From Vibrio sp. Isolate34 (GTDB lineage Bacteria > Pseudomonadota > Gammaproteobacteria > Enterobacterales > Vibrionaceae): a stretch of 64,000 bases of DNA. The first letter of the stretch is position 1; each line of letters opens with the position of its first letter. The stretch covers positions 66,192 through 130,191 of the forward strand of contig NZ_JAKEUO010000006.1 of assembly GCF_022397915.1 (NCBI RefSeq), read 5' to 3'. Below are positions 1 to 9,073 of this stretch, piece after piece. The notes below the pieces were generated by a model. The model had not been told where the DNA came from. It searched no databases and saw nothing but the letters and a program-made list of their open reading frames with translations. Position numbers and translations under genes: made by a program.

Positions 1-40
1 CTCTCCAATTTGAACACTCTTCGATGATTTAACCACCAAA

Positions 41-54
41 TTGATTTAGATCAA
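41..54. promoter_or_regulatory. FNR-binding site (perfect TTGAT-N4-ATCAA)
   Basis: TTGATTTAGATCAA matches the FNR consensus in every specified position. It is centred about 70 bp upstream of the start codon of the 61-residue protein gene, a spacing compatible with class II activation from a start near position 89. This suggests oxygen-responsive expression; regulation itself is inferred. Confidence 0.6.
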
Positions 55-117
55 ATTACGTTAATTTGTAATCAATTAGCCTAAAAACGTTAGCCAAATG
101 TTAATAAGGACATTGAT

Positions 118-303
118 ATGGAACTCAAACAAGACCCAAGATGTTATACCGACGTATGTGTAGATGGTAAGTGGTTCCACTATGACCACTGCGGAACTCA
201 AGCTTATATGTTAAAGGGCGGATCTTCTGCGGTGATTGAACTCGCGAAAGAGCCTGCAACAGAAGGTGAACTGGTTGAGTTGCTGCAAGGTATTGCTAAG
301 TAA
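118..303 (+). CDS. small cysteine-containing conserved protein
   Basis: A 61-residue soluble protein that I do not recognise by name. It has three cysteines (CYTDVC near residues 9-14 and HCG near residue 25) and two histidines close to them (WFHYDHC), which could bind a metal or form a disulfide. There is no signal peptide or membrane segment. An AAGGA ribosome site lies just upstream of the ATG, and a perfect FNR box lies at 41-54, so the gene may respond to low oxygen. It is monocistronic in this view: the next gene downstream is convergent. Function unknown; the coding call rests on the good start signals and normal composition. Confidence 0.7.
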   Translation: MELKQDPRCYTDVCVDGKWFHYDHCGTQAYMLKGGSSAVIELAKEPATEGELVELLQGIAK

Positions 304-489
304 TTTAAATCAACAAGTACGAAAAGCGCTTAGGGACACGGCTAATCAAAATACCACGGTTAGCACAGAAGACACACCAAACAGCAACTAATACAGAACA
401 AGTTGGCTCTCTGTTATTAGGCTAACATCGCCCTCTAGAAGTTAGCTGCCTTTTTATTCTGACTAGTTAGTTCTTATTCGCTCTATTCG

Positions 490-1301
490 TTATTTCTTAA
501 AAGACACAACTTGGTTTCGACCTGATTCTTTCGCTTCATAAAGCGCATCATCTGCGGCTTTCAGGTGCTTTTATAGGTATCACTATTGAGTTGCTCAGGA
601 GTGATATTGATCGAAGCCCCTATCGAGGTAGTAATGCTTAGGGGTTTAGATGACGTATCCACCGGTGTTTGAGCAATCGCTGCACGAATAATTTCTAGCT
701 GCTGTTCAGGGTCTAGCGCTCCCGACAGCAGTAAAACAAATTCTTCTCCGCCCCAACGAGCGACAACATCATTGGGGAACAAATGTTGTTGAATGCGCCT
801 TGCCACCTCAACCAACACTTGGTCACCCACATCGTGCCCATAGGTATCATTAACTTGCTTAAAGTAATCAAGGTCGAGAATAGCTAGGCTAATGCCAAAC
901 GATGTATCGTTGAAAGGCATAGGGTCAGCCAGCAATTGCTCCAAGTAGCGTCTATTGTACAACCCTGTTAACTCACATGTTGTCGATTGAGCCAACAACG
1001 CCTTGTTAGTCCTCTGTATAGACCGTAAACTAACAATCAATAACGCAGCGCTTAACTTTGGAAGCTTGTTAAGCTCTTTTGAGGCAAAAAGAGGATCACT
1101 GTGTGACAATTCGAGGAGATGAGTCAGCTTTTTCCCATATTCTGTTTGGGAAAGCTCTTTTTCTGGTGTGTAGACAGAGGTGTCATGAACTTGAGGCTTG
1201 CTCAAATCAACCTCATTTAAAGGATACAAAAGATAAAGACCAAGCACGGCACTCATTGTAACAACGAGCAGAAACGATCCTAAAACGTTGTTTTTATTCA
1301 C
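490..1301 (-). pseudogene. diguanylate cyclase (GGDEF), C-terminus frameshifted
   Basis: Membrane-anchored GGDEF protein that would make cyclic di-GMP. The N-terminus has one transmembrane segment (about residues 6-26), followed by a short helical region and a GGDEF domain with the active-site motif RWGGEEF. The allosteric I-site arginine is absent (FPND stands where RxxD is expected). The reading frame stops at 561 after NSDTYKST, before the family's usual end. Reading on in another frame gives ADDALYEAKESGRNQ and a stop at 490, exactly the missing tail. The frame is restored by one extra A in the minus-strand A run (TTTT at 569-572 on the plus strand). Either a real one-base deletion that truncates the last ~25 residues or a homopolymer sequencing error. 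Enzyme identity is certain; its activity is not. Confidence 0.85.
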
Positions 1302-1561
1302 ATATCAATGCCACCATAGATTGCATGCTTATCTTAAGGCTCACTTATTGAAATGGGTTATGCAGTATACCCGAGCAATATACAGATTAAAATGTTGTCT
1401 ATTGGTCGAACTGAATCGTGTTTTTCTCATTAATTGGAATAATCAGGCGACTTTCTTGATTTAACTCAGACAATCATCCTACAAAAAGGCGTTATAGTGA
1501 TTTTCCTGTTCCTATAGCCGTGACTTCTAAGGAAAGAGCGGAACCATAATGAGAATTAACA

Positions 1562-2668
1562 ATGACCCAAATTAATGAACAACGTCTTGTCGACCATTTC
1601 TGCGATCTTGTGAAAATCGATAGTGAATCACGCAACGAAAAAGCTATCGCTGAAGCGCTGGCTGAGCAGCTAGGCGAACTAGGCTTTGACGTACATAAAC
1701 TGGCAGTTCCAGAAGAAGTATCAAACGGTTTCAACATCTACGCGCGTTTAGATGGCACACTTCCAGGTAGCACAGTATTCAGCTGCCACATGGACACAGT
1801 AACGCCAGGTATCGGCATTGAGCCAATCATCGAAGACGGTATCATCCGTTCAAAAGGCAACACGATCCTAGGCGGTGACGACAAGTCTGGTATTGCGGCT
1901 ATCATGGAAGCGGTTCGCGTAATCCAAGCTGAAGGCCAAGCACACAAAACTATCGAAATCGCATTCACAGTATTCGAAGAAGGCGGTCTATTTGGTTCTT
2001 TGAACTTCGATATGTCTTACATCCAATCTGAGCACGCTATTGTACTAGATACAGGCGGTCCGATTGGCACTATCGTAAATGCAGCACCTGGCCAACAGAA
2101 AATCGTTGCGAAGATCAAAGGTCGCCCTGCTCACGCTGGTCTAGCACCAGAAGAAGGCATCAGCGCGATTCAAGTGGCAGCAGACGCTATCACTAAGATG
2201 AACCTGCTTCGCATCGATGAAGAAACAACAGCAAACGTAGGTATTGTTGAAGGCGGTCAAGCGACTAACATCGTAATGCCAGAGCTTAAAGTGGTTGCTG
2301 AAGCACGTTCTCTTAACGGCGAAAAGCTAACGGCACAAGTTGAGCACATGATCTCGACATTCGAAGAAAGCGCGAAGCAATTCGGTGCTGAGGTAGAAAT
2401 CGAATCAACTCGTGCTTACGATGCATTCGTTATTGCTGATGATCACCCGCATATTCTTTCGATCAAATCGGCATTCGAGAAACTTGGCGTAACGGCAAAC
2501 ACCAAACGCACTGGTGGCGGTAGTGATGCAAACAACTTCAATGCTAAAGGTCTAACAACCGTTAACCTATCGACTGGTATGGCAAAAGTTCATACCACTG
2601 AAGAATACATCGCAGTGAAAGACATGGTCGCGATCACTGAGTTTGTTGTGGCTTACGTAACACAATAA
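1562..2668 (+). CDS. M20-family metallopeptidase, peptidase T-like
   Basis: Zinc-dependent exopeptidase of the M20 family, closest in style to the PepT-like group, predicted to trim small peptides in the cytoplasm. Visible metal and catalytic motifs are HMDTVTPG (about residue 77), GGDDKSG (about 104) and FEEGGLFGS (about 138, with the catalytic glutamate). The middle dimerisation domain follows (GRPAHAG, about 195), and the C-terminal GGGSDAN motif is present. Its 368 residues are shorter than classical tripeptidase T (about 408), which is why I do not assign pepT. There is no signal peptide. It is followed by a strong terminator, and the genes on both sides lie on the other strand, so it is transcribed alone. 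Confidence 0.9.
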   Translation: MTQINEQRLVDHFCDLVKIDSESRNEKAIAEALAEQLGELGFDVHKLAVPEEVSNGFNIYARLDGTLPGSTVFSCHMDTVTPGIGIEPIIEDGIIRSKGNTILGGDDKSGIAAIMEAVRVIQAEGQAHKTIEIAFTVFEEGGLFGSLNFDMSYIQSEHAIVLDTGGPIGTIVNAAPGQQKIVAKIKGRPAHAGLAPEEGISAIQVAADAITKMNLLRIDEETTANVGIVEGGQATNIVMPELKVVAEARSLNGEKLTAQVEHMISTFEESAKQFGAEVEIESTRAYDAFVIADDHPHILSIKSAFEKLGVTANTKRTGGGSDANNFNAKGLTTVNLSTGMAKVHTTEEYIAVKDMVAITEFVVAYVTQ

Positions 2669-2711
2669 TCTTACTTGTGAGCTAGGTGGTCACTACCATT
2701 TAGCTGATATC

Positions 2712-2746
2712 AAAAAACCGAGTCTAGTATGGACTCGGTTTTTTTG
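2712..2746 (+). terminator. Rho-independent terminator
   Basis: Stem ACCGAGTC/GGACTCGGT with a short loop and a run of seven T; flanking A run on the left lets it also serve the convergent gene on the minus strand. Confidence 0.85.
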
Positions 2747-2773
2747 TGCCTGTACTTAGACAAAAGTTCGAAT

Positions 2774-3196
2774 CTAGAAACCCCTACGCTTCCAAAATTG
2801 CCCTTCATCTTTTGCTACTAAGTCGAATGTCTTGTCTGCAACAATGTTGCCCTTTAGTTCGACTGTCATACGCCATTTACCAAGCTTGTTTGAGACAGGA
2901 GCCCAAATAGTGTCGCCTAGGTAGAAATCCCAGTCATTGTTGCCAACGTATTCTTCGCCATCGAACGGTTCAAGTACTTCGCCTTTGTCGGTGGTGATGT
3001 TCGGGTGGTAGATGCAGTAACGAATCTTTTCGCCTTTGGCTTTTTTAATATTCAAGATATAGCCAAACTCAACGTCAATTTCAGCATCAACCGTTGTGGT
3101 AAATTCTTGGATTTTTGGAAGATCTTTAGATTTAGAATCCCATGTGGAGTAAATACCATAAGAAGTCATGTCGACCACAACAGAGCGCTTTGCCAT
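2774..3196 (-). CDS. DUF3859-like conserved protein
   Basis: A 140-residue cytoplasmic protein, rich in beta-strand-like sequence, that looks like the DUF3859 family: N-terminal YGIYSTWDSKSKDLP, a central region with YCIYHPNIT, and a final WRMTVELKGN segment. It has no signal peptide, membrane span or recognised catalytic motif. Biochemical function is unknown. It sits directly upstream, on the same strand, of a small P-loop kinase-like gene located 68 bp away (that gene ends before this one's promoter, at 3265-3636, and is transcribed toward it), so the two could be cotranscribed with the kinase-like gene first. Family assignment is from memory of the sequence pattern. Confidence 0.75.
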   Translation of the reverse strand: MAKRSVVVDMTSYGIYSTWDSKSKDLPKIQEFTTTVDAEIDVEFGYILNIKKAKGEKIRYCIYHPNITTDKGEVLEPFDGEEYVGNNDWDFYLGDTIWAPVSNKLGKWRMTVELKGNIVADKTFDLVAKDEGQFWKRRGF

Positions 3197-3264
3197 TTGA
3201 ATCGTTACCTTGGAGTTGTTCTATTAATTTAATCTATACGCCATTAAGCCACGCAAGCACGAGG

Positions 3265-3636
3265 CTATTCTTGCCAATCTTTCGCCATTCGCTTAATCAC
3301 TGAAGGTTCAATATCGTGAATGCTGCCATATTGCTCTCGGCATACTTCAATAATCAAGTCCGCTTTGTATTTGAGTACAAGTTGGCGATAGGCTTTCATT
3401 TCCCACTGTTTGATGAAGGTATTTGAGACCACCACATCAAGACCTTGCTTTAGACCATCTTCAGCCGTGTTCTGACACCACTCATGAGCCTGCTGCAACT
3501 GCCTCGGATCGAAACGATACTCACCTTGTTCATTCACATAATACATGTCCGCCTCGACATGCAATGCATCGTAGGTTTTCGCTTTTGTGGACTTACCCGA
3601 ACCGGGCAACCCTCGAATGAGTATTAACTTCATCAA
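3265..3636 (-). CDS. AAA_33-type P-loop ATPase / kinase-like protein
   Basis: A 123-residue P-loop protein beginning with MKLILIRGLPGSGKSTKA, a textbook Walker A at residues 9-17. The following HVEADMYYVNEQGEYRFDP and AHEWCQ segments are typical of the zeta-toxin/polynucleotide-kinase-like AAA_33 family related to the C-terminal P-loop part of eukaryotic N4BP2-like proteins. Such proteins are thought to phosphorylate a small molecule or nucleic acid end, but no substrate can be named here. It lies upstream of and on the same strand as the DUF3859-like gene. No antitoxin-like partner is present, so I do not call it a toxin. Confidence 0.8.
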   Translation of the reverse strand: MMKLILIRGLPGSGKSTKAKTYDALHVEADMYYVNEQGEYRFDPRQLQQAHEWCQNTAEDGLKQGLDVVVSNTFIKQWEMKAYRQLVLKYKADLIIEVCREQYGSIHDIEPSVIKRMAKDWQE

Positions 3637-3865
3637 TCACTTTACAGACTTATTTTAAAACATGAGTTTATCTTAAATACTAACGGGCTGCTCTGAAAAC
3701 TGCCCCTATCCTAACCACTTATACAACTCTCTAAGCATTATCCGAATCGACAAACAACGTGATGATCTGCCCTAAAAACCGATGTGTTGCTTCTGATAAA
3801 AAACACAAATAATTTACAACTATCCATTTTGTATATCGACAAGCGTATTAAACTACTATAGATTT

Positions 3866-3889
3866 AGATGTATAGACGTCTACATATCT
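3866..3889 (+). promoter_or_regulatory. MetJ operator: three tandem Met boxes
   Basis: Three contiguous 8-mers, AGATGTAT, AGACGTCT (a perfect consensus box) and ACATATCT, lie 17 bp before the metA start codon. MetJ with S-adenosylmethionine binds such tandem boxes cooperatively, so metA is predicted to be repressed when methionine is plentiful. Confidence 0.85.
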
Positions 3890-3906
3890 AGCTTAGGGAG
3901 AAAGCT

Positions 3907-4848
3907 TTGCCTATTCGCATTCCAGACCAATTGCCAGCGTCCGATGTTCTTCGTGAAGAAAACATCTTTGTTATGCCGCTATCAAGAGCATCGACACAGG
4001 AAATTCGTCCACTTCGAGTCTTGATCCTCAACCTAATGCCGAAGAAGATTGAAACTGAAACTCAATTCTTACGCCTACTATCAAATAGCCCATTGCAAGT
4101 GGATGTTGAGCTGTTACGCATTGATGATCGACCAAGTAAAAACACACCAACTGAACACTTAGATAACTTTTACCGCCAATTTGAGATGGTAAAAAACCGT
4201 AACTTTGATGGACTGATCATCACGGGTGCGCCATTAGGTTTGGTTCAGTTTGAAGATGTTATCTACTGGGATCATCTGAAAACCATCATGGAGTGGGCTA
4301 ACAAGCACGTTACTTCCACACTCTATGTATGCTGGGCTGCTCAAGCGGGCTTGAAGTTGCTGTATGATTTGCCAAAACGTACTCGTAAAGAGAAGCTGTC
4401 TGGTGTTTACAACCACGAGATTCATAACCCTTACCACCCTATTTTGCGTGGTTTTGATGATACCTTCTTAGCACCACACTCTCGCTATGCAGATTTCTCA
4501 CCAGAGTATCTAGCAGAGCATACCGACCTTGATGTGCTTGCGACTTCCGACGTGGCTGGTGTGTATCTGGCGGCAACCAAAGACAAACGAAACGTGTTTG
4601 TAACAGGTCACCCTGAATACGATGCTCATACGCTTCACAACGAATACATTCGTGATTTGGGTGAAGGCATGGAGCCTGTGATTCCAATTAACTACTACCC
4701 AAACAACAATCCAGACAACAAACCTGTTGCGAGCTGGCGAAGCCATGGACACTTGCTGTTCTCAAACTGGCTAAACTACTGCGTTTACCAACAAACGCCT
4801 TACGATTTGGATCACTTCAGCGAAGAGAACTTCACTAAAGACGATTAA
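3907..4848 (+). CDS. metA: homoserine O-succinyltransferase
   Basis: First committed enzyme of methionine synthesis; transfers an acyl group from an acyl-CoA to L-homoserine. The 313-residue protein begins [11 protein letters not shown], the family's conserved start, here with a TTG codon. The nucleophile is Cys142 in the motif YVCWAAQ, and the partner His-Glu pair lies in TGHPEYD (about residue 235). Acyl donor preference (succinyl versus acetyl) is inferred from the family in enterics and vibrios. Expression should be under MetJ through the three Met boxes just upstream, and the TTG start may limit translation. A long imperfect hairpin with seven T ends the transcript at about 4939. Confidence 0.96.
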   Translation: MPIRIPDQLPASDVLREENIFVMPLSRASTQEIRPLRVLILNLMPKKIETETQFLRLLSNSPLQVDVELLRIDDRPSKNTPTEHLDNFYRQFEMVKNRNFDGLIITGAPLGLVQFEDVIYWDHLKTIMEWANKHVTSTLYVCWAAQAGLKLLYDLPKRTRKEKLSGVYNHEIHNPYHPILRGFDDTFLAPHSRYADFSPEYLAEHTDLDVLATSDVAGVYLAATKDKRNVFVTGHPEYDAHTLHNEYIRDLGEGMEPVIPINYYPNNNPDNKPVASWRSHGHLLFSNWLNYCVYQQTPYDLDHFSEENFTKDD

Positions 4849-4876
4849 TAACCGACTTTTAATCAGTCCCTTAAAG

Positions 4877-4939
4877 CTGCGCTCGGTAAGCTATTGATTA
4901 GTCGAACTATAACAATAGCCTATCGGACGCAGTTTTTTT
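4877..4939 (+). terminator. long-stem terminator after metA
   Basis: Nested arms CTGCG/CGCAG and GCTATTG/CAATAGC, followed by seven T. The inner stem has interruptions, so it is longer than a usual terminator. Confidence 0.6.
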
Positions 4940-5027
4940 ATGGTGAGTGGGTCGCATTCCACCATTGATTTACCACCTTATGTTAGCCAATTTCATATGA
5001 TTGTCTGGTGTTCATAAGGAGCTTCAC

Positions 5028-5777
5028 ATGTCTGCCAAGTCATTGTTTTCATATTCCCGATTATCAACAAGTGTTGCACTACTCGCCTCTCTATCCATCG
5101 TTGGCTGTGTTTCTGTCACCGAAGGCCCGCCCAAAATAGAAAGTGACCCTATCGCTATGTCTGAATCTCGTATTGAATTAGGCTTAGGCTATATGGGGCA
5201 AGGAAATATGGTAAGAGCGCGTGAGAACCTAGAGCTTGCCATCCAACACGCACCCAGCTATTACCGCGCTCGCCTCTCCATGGCGCATTATTATGAAAAA
5301 GTAGGCGAAGTCGATGAAGCGAGATCTACTTACCGAAAGGCGCTGAGTTTAGATTCAAGAAACGGAAATGTATTGAATAACTACGGCACGTTTTTGTGTA
5401 AACAAGGCGAGTATGAGCAGGCTGACAAATACTTCAACCGAGCCATCGACCAACCCTATTACTATTTAGTCTCTGCCAGTTATGAGAATGCGGCCTTTTG
5501 CGCGTTTAAAGCCGGGAATACTGACCAAGCAAAGTATTACTTCACACGTGCTATTGACCACGATCCGAATCGAGCAAAGTCGATATTGCAGCTATCAAAA
5601 ATTGAAGTAAGTGAAGCAGATTATAACGACGCAAGGCTTCGTCTGTTCAAGTTCCACCAGCGCTATGGCTATCAAATTCCATCCCTTCAAATATTGGTAG
5701 AACTGGAAAACAAAGCCGGAAACAGTGCACTTGAGAAGAAGTACCAAACCAAGTTAGATGAGTTGCTCTCTACTTAG
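5028..5777 (+). CDS. TPR lipoprotein, PilW/PilF-like (type IV pilus biogenesis)
   Basis: Predicted outer-membrane lipoprotein of 249 residues made of tetratricopeptide repeats. The ATG at 5028 has an AAGGA site 7 bp upstream and gives a proper lipoprotein signal ending in the lipobox IVGC (Cys27); an in-frame TTG at 5001 would put nine extra residues before it and lacks a good ribosome site. TPR-like helices run from about residue 45 to 210 (for example GLGYMGQGN, LNNYGTFLC). PilW/PilF proteins help assemble the secretin of type IV pili. The gene here is alone, not in the usual rlmN-pilW-rodZ-ispG neighbourhood, so it may be a paralog with another role. Confidence 0.8.
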   Translation: MSAKSLFSYSRLSTSVALLASLSIVGCVSVTEGPPKIESDPIAMSESRIELGLGYMGQGNMVRARENLELAIQHAPSYYRARLSMAHYYEKVGEVDEARSTYRKALSLDSRNGNVLNNYGTFLCKQGEYEQADKYFNRAIDQPYYYLVSASYENAAFCAFKAGNTDQAKYYFTRAIDHDPNRAKSILQLSKIEVSEADYNDARLRLFKFHQRYGYQIPSLQILVELENKAGNSALEKKYQTKLDELLST

Positions 5778-5793
5778 ACTCACTAGAACATAA

Positions 5794-5832
5794 AGAACGG
5801 GCTTGTTGAATGAACAACAAGCCCGTTTTCTT
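5794..5832. terminator. bidirectional terminator
   Basis: Perfect stem AACGGGCTTGTT/AACAAGCCCGTT with T tract; lies between two convergent genes. Confidence 0.85.
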
Positions 5833-5867
5833 ATGTAAGCTATTAGATACTTTCTGGTATTGAAGTG

Positions 5868-7121
5868 TTATTTAAGTGCAATCCACTCTTGTCTTTGCTC
5901 GTCGTCCATAAAGGTCCACGCAACAAAGCGACTCACCTTTTGGCCTTGCGACATCTCTACCACTTTCACTTGTTTCGCTCTCAGCTTACCCAGCTCTGAA
6001 CGAATCATGTCTACGTTGTCTTTCTTAGAAATCAGAGTGGTGAACCACAACACTTGAGTGGCAAACAGTTGGCTCTCTCTCGCCATTTTCATAATGAAAG
6101 CCGCTTCACCACCCGGACACCATAATTCCGCTTTTTGACCACCAAAGTTTAAGGTTGGCTTATCTTGCTTAGCCTGCGATTTTTTAGATTCTGGCTTGAA
6201 TGACTTACCTGCTTTCTTAGCTCGGTTTGCCGCTAGATTATCAAGTTTACGTTGCGACCCTTTTTCCGCTTCTTCTAAAGAACCGTGGAATGGAGGGTTA
6301 CAAATAGTGACATCGTAACGTTCATTATCCTTAATCACACCTTTAAAGATAGCTTCTGAGTCTGCTTGCAGGCGCGCTCGTATCTTACCTTTTAGGTTCA
6401 CGTTACTTTCTGCAATGAAGTTTGCCGTTTTGATGGAAACAGGGTCAACATCTGTGCCCGTACAACGCCATTTGTATTCTGTGGTACCAATGATTGGGTA
6501 GATACAGTTTGCGCCAACACCAATATCCAACGCCTTCACAGAAGCGTGATGATAAGGTTCGCCTTGACCATCGCTGTTAAGGATGTCTGCCACTCTATGA
6601 ATATAATCTGCTCGGCCTGGAATTGGCGGACATAGGTAACCCACGGGAATGTCCCAATGCTTAACACCATAGTGATGTGCTAGTAGTGCCTTGTTAAGTA
6701 GCTTAACCGCCAATGGGTCCGAGAAGTTGATCGTATCTTCATCAACAGGGTTCTTAATCAAGTGCTCTTTCAACTCAGGTAACGCAGCAACTAATAACTC
6801 GAAGTCGTAGCGACCTGTGTGCTGGTTTCTAGGGTGCAATCCGCCCGCAGGCTTAGCCATATTCTTGTTACGCTGTGAACCACCCGTTCGTTTCGAGCCA
6901 GAGGGCTTTTGCGAACCGCTCGATCTTTTTGGTGCGCTCTTATTCGAAGTGCCTTTATTAAACGGTGCTTTACCCGCTCCGCCTTTATTATTGGTTGGTT
7001 TACCAGAAACTCGCTTGGCTTTATCCTGTCCATCCGCTTTTGAATCCGCATTGTTACGGTTTTTATCAGAAGCGCTGTTTTTCGACAGGCTTAGCGTGGT
7101 TCTATTTTGTGATTGGCTCAT
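5868..7121 (-). CDS. rlmF: 23S rRNA (adenine(1618)-N6)-methyltransferase
   Basis: Rossmann-fold methyltransferase that places a methyl group on N6 of adenine 1618 (E. coli numbering) of 23S rRNA, using S-adenosylmethionine. The catalytic core starts near residue 95 ([13 protein letters not shown]), with the cofactor motif [11 protein letters not shown] (about 200) and the N6-adenine motif NPPFHGS (about 276). The first ~90 residues are a low-complexity, Lys/Arg/Ser/Gly-rich tail that probably touches RNA and is longer than in E. coli YbiN. A short insert rich in Lys follows the NPPF motif. It starts only 4 bp after the stop of the YgjP-type peptidase gene, so the two form an operon. Confidence 0.94.
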   Translation of the reverse strand: MSQSQNRTTLSLSKNSASDKNRNNADSKADGQDKAKRVSGKPTNNKGGAGKAPFNKGTSNKSAPKRSSGSQKPSGSKRTGGSQRNKNMAKPAGGLHPRNQHTGRYDFELLVAALPELKEHLIKNPVDEDTINFSDPLAVKLLNKALLAHHYGVKHWDIPVGYLCPPIPGRADYIHRVADILNSDGQGEPYHHASVKALDIGVGANCIYPIIGTTEYKWRCTGTDVDPVSIKTANFIAESNVNLKGKIRARLQADSEAIFKGVIKDNERYDVTICNPPFHGSLEEAEKGSQRKLDNLAANRAKKAGKSFKPESKKSQAKQDKPTLNFGGQKAELWCPGGEAAFIMKMARESQLFATQVLWFTTLISKKDNVDMIRSELGKLRAKQVKVVEMSQGQKVSRFVAWTFMDDEQRQEWIALK

Positions 7122-7125
7122 TGGG

Positions 7126-7623
7126 CTACTTCTTTAAATCTAAATATATCATGAATAAACGGGCATCCAACTCAAGTTGGTGATAATCCGGTTCCATGTG
7201 ACAGCATAGTTGGTAAAAGGCTTTGTCATGCTCTTTCTCTTTGATGTGCGCCAGTTCATGCACGACCAGCATTCGAAGCAAAGGTTCTGGTGCATTTCTA
7301 AAAACACTGGCAATACGAATCTCATTCTTCGACTTAATCTTTCCACCGTGGTTCTTGGCAACGTAAGAGTGAAGGCCTAATGCGTTATTGATTAGGTGTA
7401 TCTTCCCGTCGTAAATCACTTTGCTGATCGGTGGTGTTTTCTTCATGTAGCGATTTTTAATCTCAATCGCATAATCAAACAGGGCCTTCTCGCTTTTTAT
7501 TTCATGATTATTTGGATAGCGAGCTTCAAACCAAGGCACCAATTTACCCGACTCTACAAGTTGAGTTACAGGGTCGACAATGTGCTTAGGATAGCCTTGA
7601 ATATAGCGTAAAGAAGGATGCAT
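7126..7623 (-). CDS. YgjP-type metallopeptidase domain protein
   Basis: A 165-residue protein of the YgjP/WLM (DUF45) gluzincin group. The HExxH zinc motif is [11 protein letters not shown] at about residue 121, followed by a downstream conserved LDARLF segment near the C-terminus. Family members are predicted cytoplasmic zinc proteases with no well established substrate. There is no signal peptide or membrane span. It is the first gene of a two-gene operon with rlmF, separated by 4 bp. Confidence 0.85.
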   Translation of the reverse strand: MHPSLRYIQGYPKHIVDPVTQLVESGKLVPWFEARYPNNHEIKSEKALFDYAIEIKNRYMKKTPPISKVIYDGKIHLINNALGLHSYVAKNHGGKIKSKNEIRIASVFRNAPEPLLRMLVVHELAHIKEKEHDKAFYQLCCHMEPDYHQLELDARLFMIYLDLKK

Positions 7624-7760
7624 TCTGAAAGACCGTACAAGTTACGCCACGACAATACGTTGTGGTCTAGAAAATTGAGCCGCATAGTGTAACTGATCAC
7701 ACTTTTCTAATCACCTAGGATTCGTTACACTTTAGCGAGATTCACCAAGAGAATGAAAAA

Positions 7761-7997
7761 ATGAAACGTGTTGTATTGTACGTCGCAGACAAATGCCCAC
7801 ACTGTAAAGATGCCCAACGCTATTTGGACTCTAAGAAAATTGTTTACCGCCTAACGAATGCAAAAATGCAGCGTGGCCGTAAAGAGTTACAGGCAATGGG
7901 TGCTCGCTCTATCCCTGTACTGAAAATCGGCGACCAAGTCATGGTCGGATGGAATCAGAAGAACTTCGATAAGATGTATAACTCTAAGAATACCTAA
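7761..7997 (+). CDS. glutaredoxin-family protein
   Basis: A 78-residue thioredoxin-fold protein of glutaredoxin type. The redox motif is CPHC at residues 13-16 (VADKCPHCKDA), the cis-proline loop is RSIPVLKIGD at about residue 51, and the end (GWNQKNFDKMY) fits the last helix. It probably reduces disulfides or mixed glutathione disulfides in the cytosol. CPHC, rather than CPYC, is typical of NrdH-like or atypical glutaredoxins, but no ribonucleotide reductase gene is near, so I do not assign nrdH. It is transcribed alone and ends at a strong terminator shared with the convergent LysR gene. Confidence 0.85.
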   Translation: MKRVVLYVADKCPHCKDAQRYLDSKKIVYRLTNAKMQRGRKELQAMGARSIPVLKIGDQVMVGWNQKNFDKMYNSKNT

Positions 7998-8027
7998 CGT
8001 GTTCTAAGCCAGTCATACTTCTATACA

Positions 8028-8072
8028 ACAAAGCCCGCAGCTCCGAATAAGGATCTGCAGGCTTTGTTTTAT
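8028..8072. terminator. bidirectional terminator
   Basis: Arms ACAAAGCC(c)GCAG and CTGC(a)GGCTTTGT around a 14-base loop, with T on the right and A on the left, between convergent genes. Confidence 0.7.
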
Positions 8073-8090
8073 CTACTTCATCTTACTTAA

Positions 8091-8963
8091 TTACACATAC
8101 TGCTTCACAAAATCAATAAAGGTTCGGTCTGCTTTCGACAGATACCCTTCCTTTCTCCAAGCCAAAGATAGATTGAGTTTCACAGGATCTTTGAATGGCA
8201 CGCCGACCACGTCTTCTTCGTACTCTGTGACCAAGCTGAGTAGTGCTGTTATGGCAAATTCTCGCTTCACGATAGATAAAATCATCGGTAGCAAATTGGT
8301 TTCGAATGCGATGGTCATATCTAGATTGTATTTCTTGCAGGTCGCATCAATAAAATCACGGTGGAAATAACCTGACTTGAACATGATCAGCTCTTGAGCG
8401 AAAAACTCTTCAAAGGTGATGGACGGTTGCGATGCTAGTGGGTGTTCTTTGCCTACAACAGCTAACATCTCAGAACTAAGTAGGTGGTCGGTTTCGAGAT
8501 CATCTGGCACATTTTCATGATTGATAACCCCAATATCGAGTTCGCCGTTTAATAGCATCTCCCTAATTGACGCCGTACCCGCATCAATCAGCGTTAGCTT
8601 CAGGTTTGGGTACTGGCTTTTGAACGCCATAACGACTTGAGGAAAGAAGTAACTCCCCATCATACTTGGCGCCCCTAACCGCACTTCTCCTTTCTCTAAC
8701 CCCTTTAACTCGTTCATCGCAAGCTGAGCATCATCAAACTGCTGGGCTATTCGCTTCGCATGCTCGAACAACACCTTACCCTCTTCGGTTAGGGTTACGG
8801 ATTTGTCTCCGCGACGAAATAGAACTAACTCCAACGTTTGTTCGAGTTTTTTTATGGAGATACTCAATGCAGGCTGTGCAATATGCAGCGCTTTAGCCGC
8901 TTGCGTAAAGTTACCGAACTGAGCTACGGCAAGAAAATGTCGAAGGGGTTTTGATTCAAGCAT
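8091..8963 (-). CDS. LysR-family transcriptional regulator
   Basis: A 290-residue LysR-type regulator. The winged helix-turn-helix covers residues 1-60 (FGNFTQAAKALHIAQPALS), followed by a linker helix and the periplasmic-binding-protein-like effector domain from about residue 90 (RLGAPSMMGSYFF). It is divergent from an MFS transporter gene 110 bp away, an arrangement like E. coli ynfL-ynfM, and probably controls that transporter. A palindrome of the T-N11-A type lies in the shared gap close to its own start. The effector is unknown. Confidence 0.92.
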   Translation of the reverse strand: MLESKPLRHFLAVAQFGNFTQAAKALHIAQPALSISIKKLEQTLELVLFRRGDKSVTLTEEGKVLFEHAKRIAQQFDDAQLAMNELKGLEKGEVRLGAPSMMGSYFFPQVVMAFKSQYPNLKLTLIDAGTASIREMLLNGELDIGVINHENVPDDLETDHLLSSEMLAVVGKEHPLASQPSITFEEFFAQELIMFKSGYFHRDFIDATCKKYNLDMTIAFETNLLPMILSIVKREFAITALLSLVTEYEEDVVGVPFKDPVKLNLSLAWRKEGYLSKADRTFIDFVKQYV

Positions 8964-8967
8964 GTCG

Positions 8968-8982
8968 ATATATGAAATATAT
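8968..8982. promoter_or_regulatory. candidate LysR-type operator
   Basis: ATATATGAAATATAT is a perfect 6-bp inverted repeat with a 3-base spacer that fits the T-N11-A pattern, between the divergent LysR and MFS genes. The region is AT-rich, so chance is possible. Confidence 0.4.
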
Positions 8983-9073
8983 AGAGGTGATAATTTTAAT
9001 ATATTTCTTTAATCACGCTTGTACTGATAACTTGTTCACAAATAGCTTAATTACTCGCACAGGCGCTACGTAA

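Noticed and set aside
3265..3636. Zeta-toxin/antitoxin interpretation of the P-loop protein
   Set aside because: No antitoxin-like neighbour, and the sequence is closer to N4BP2-like AAA_33 kinases.
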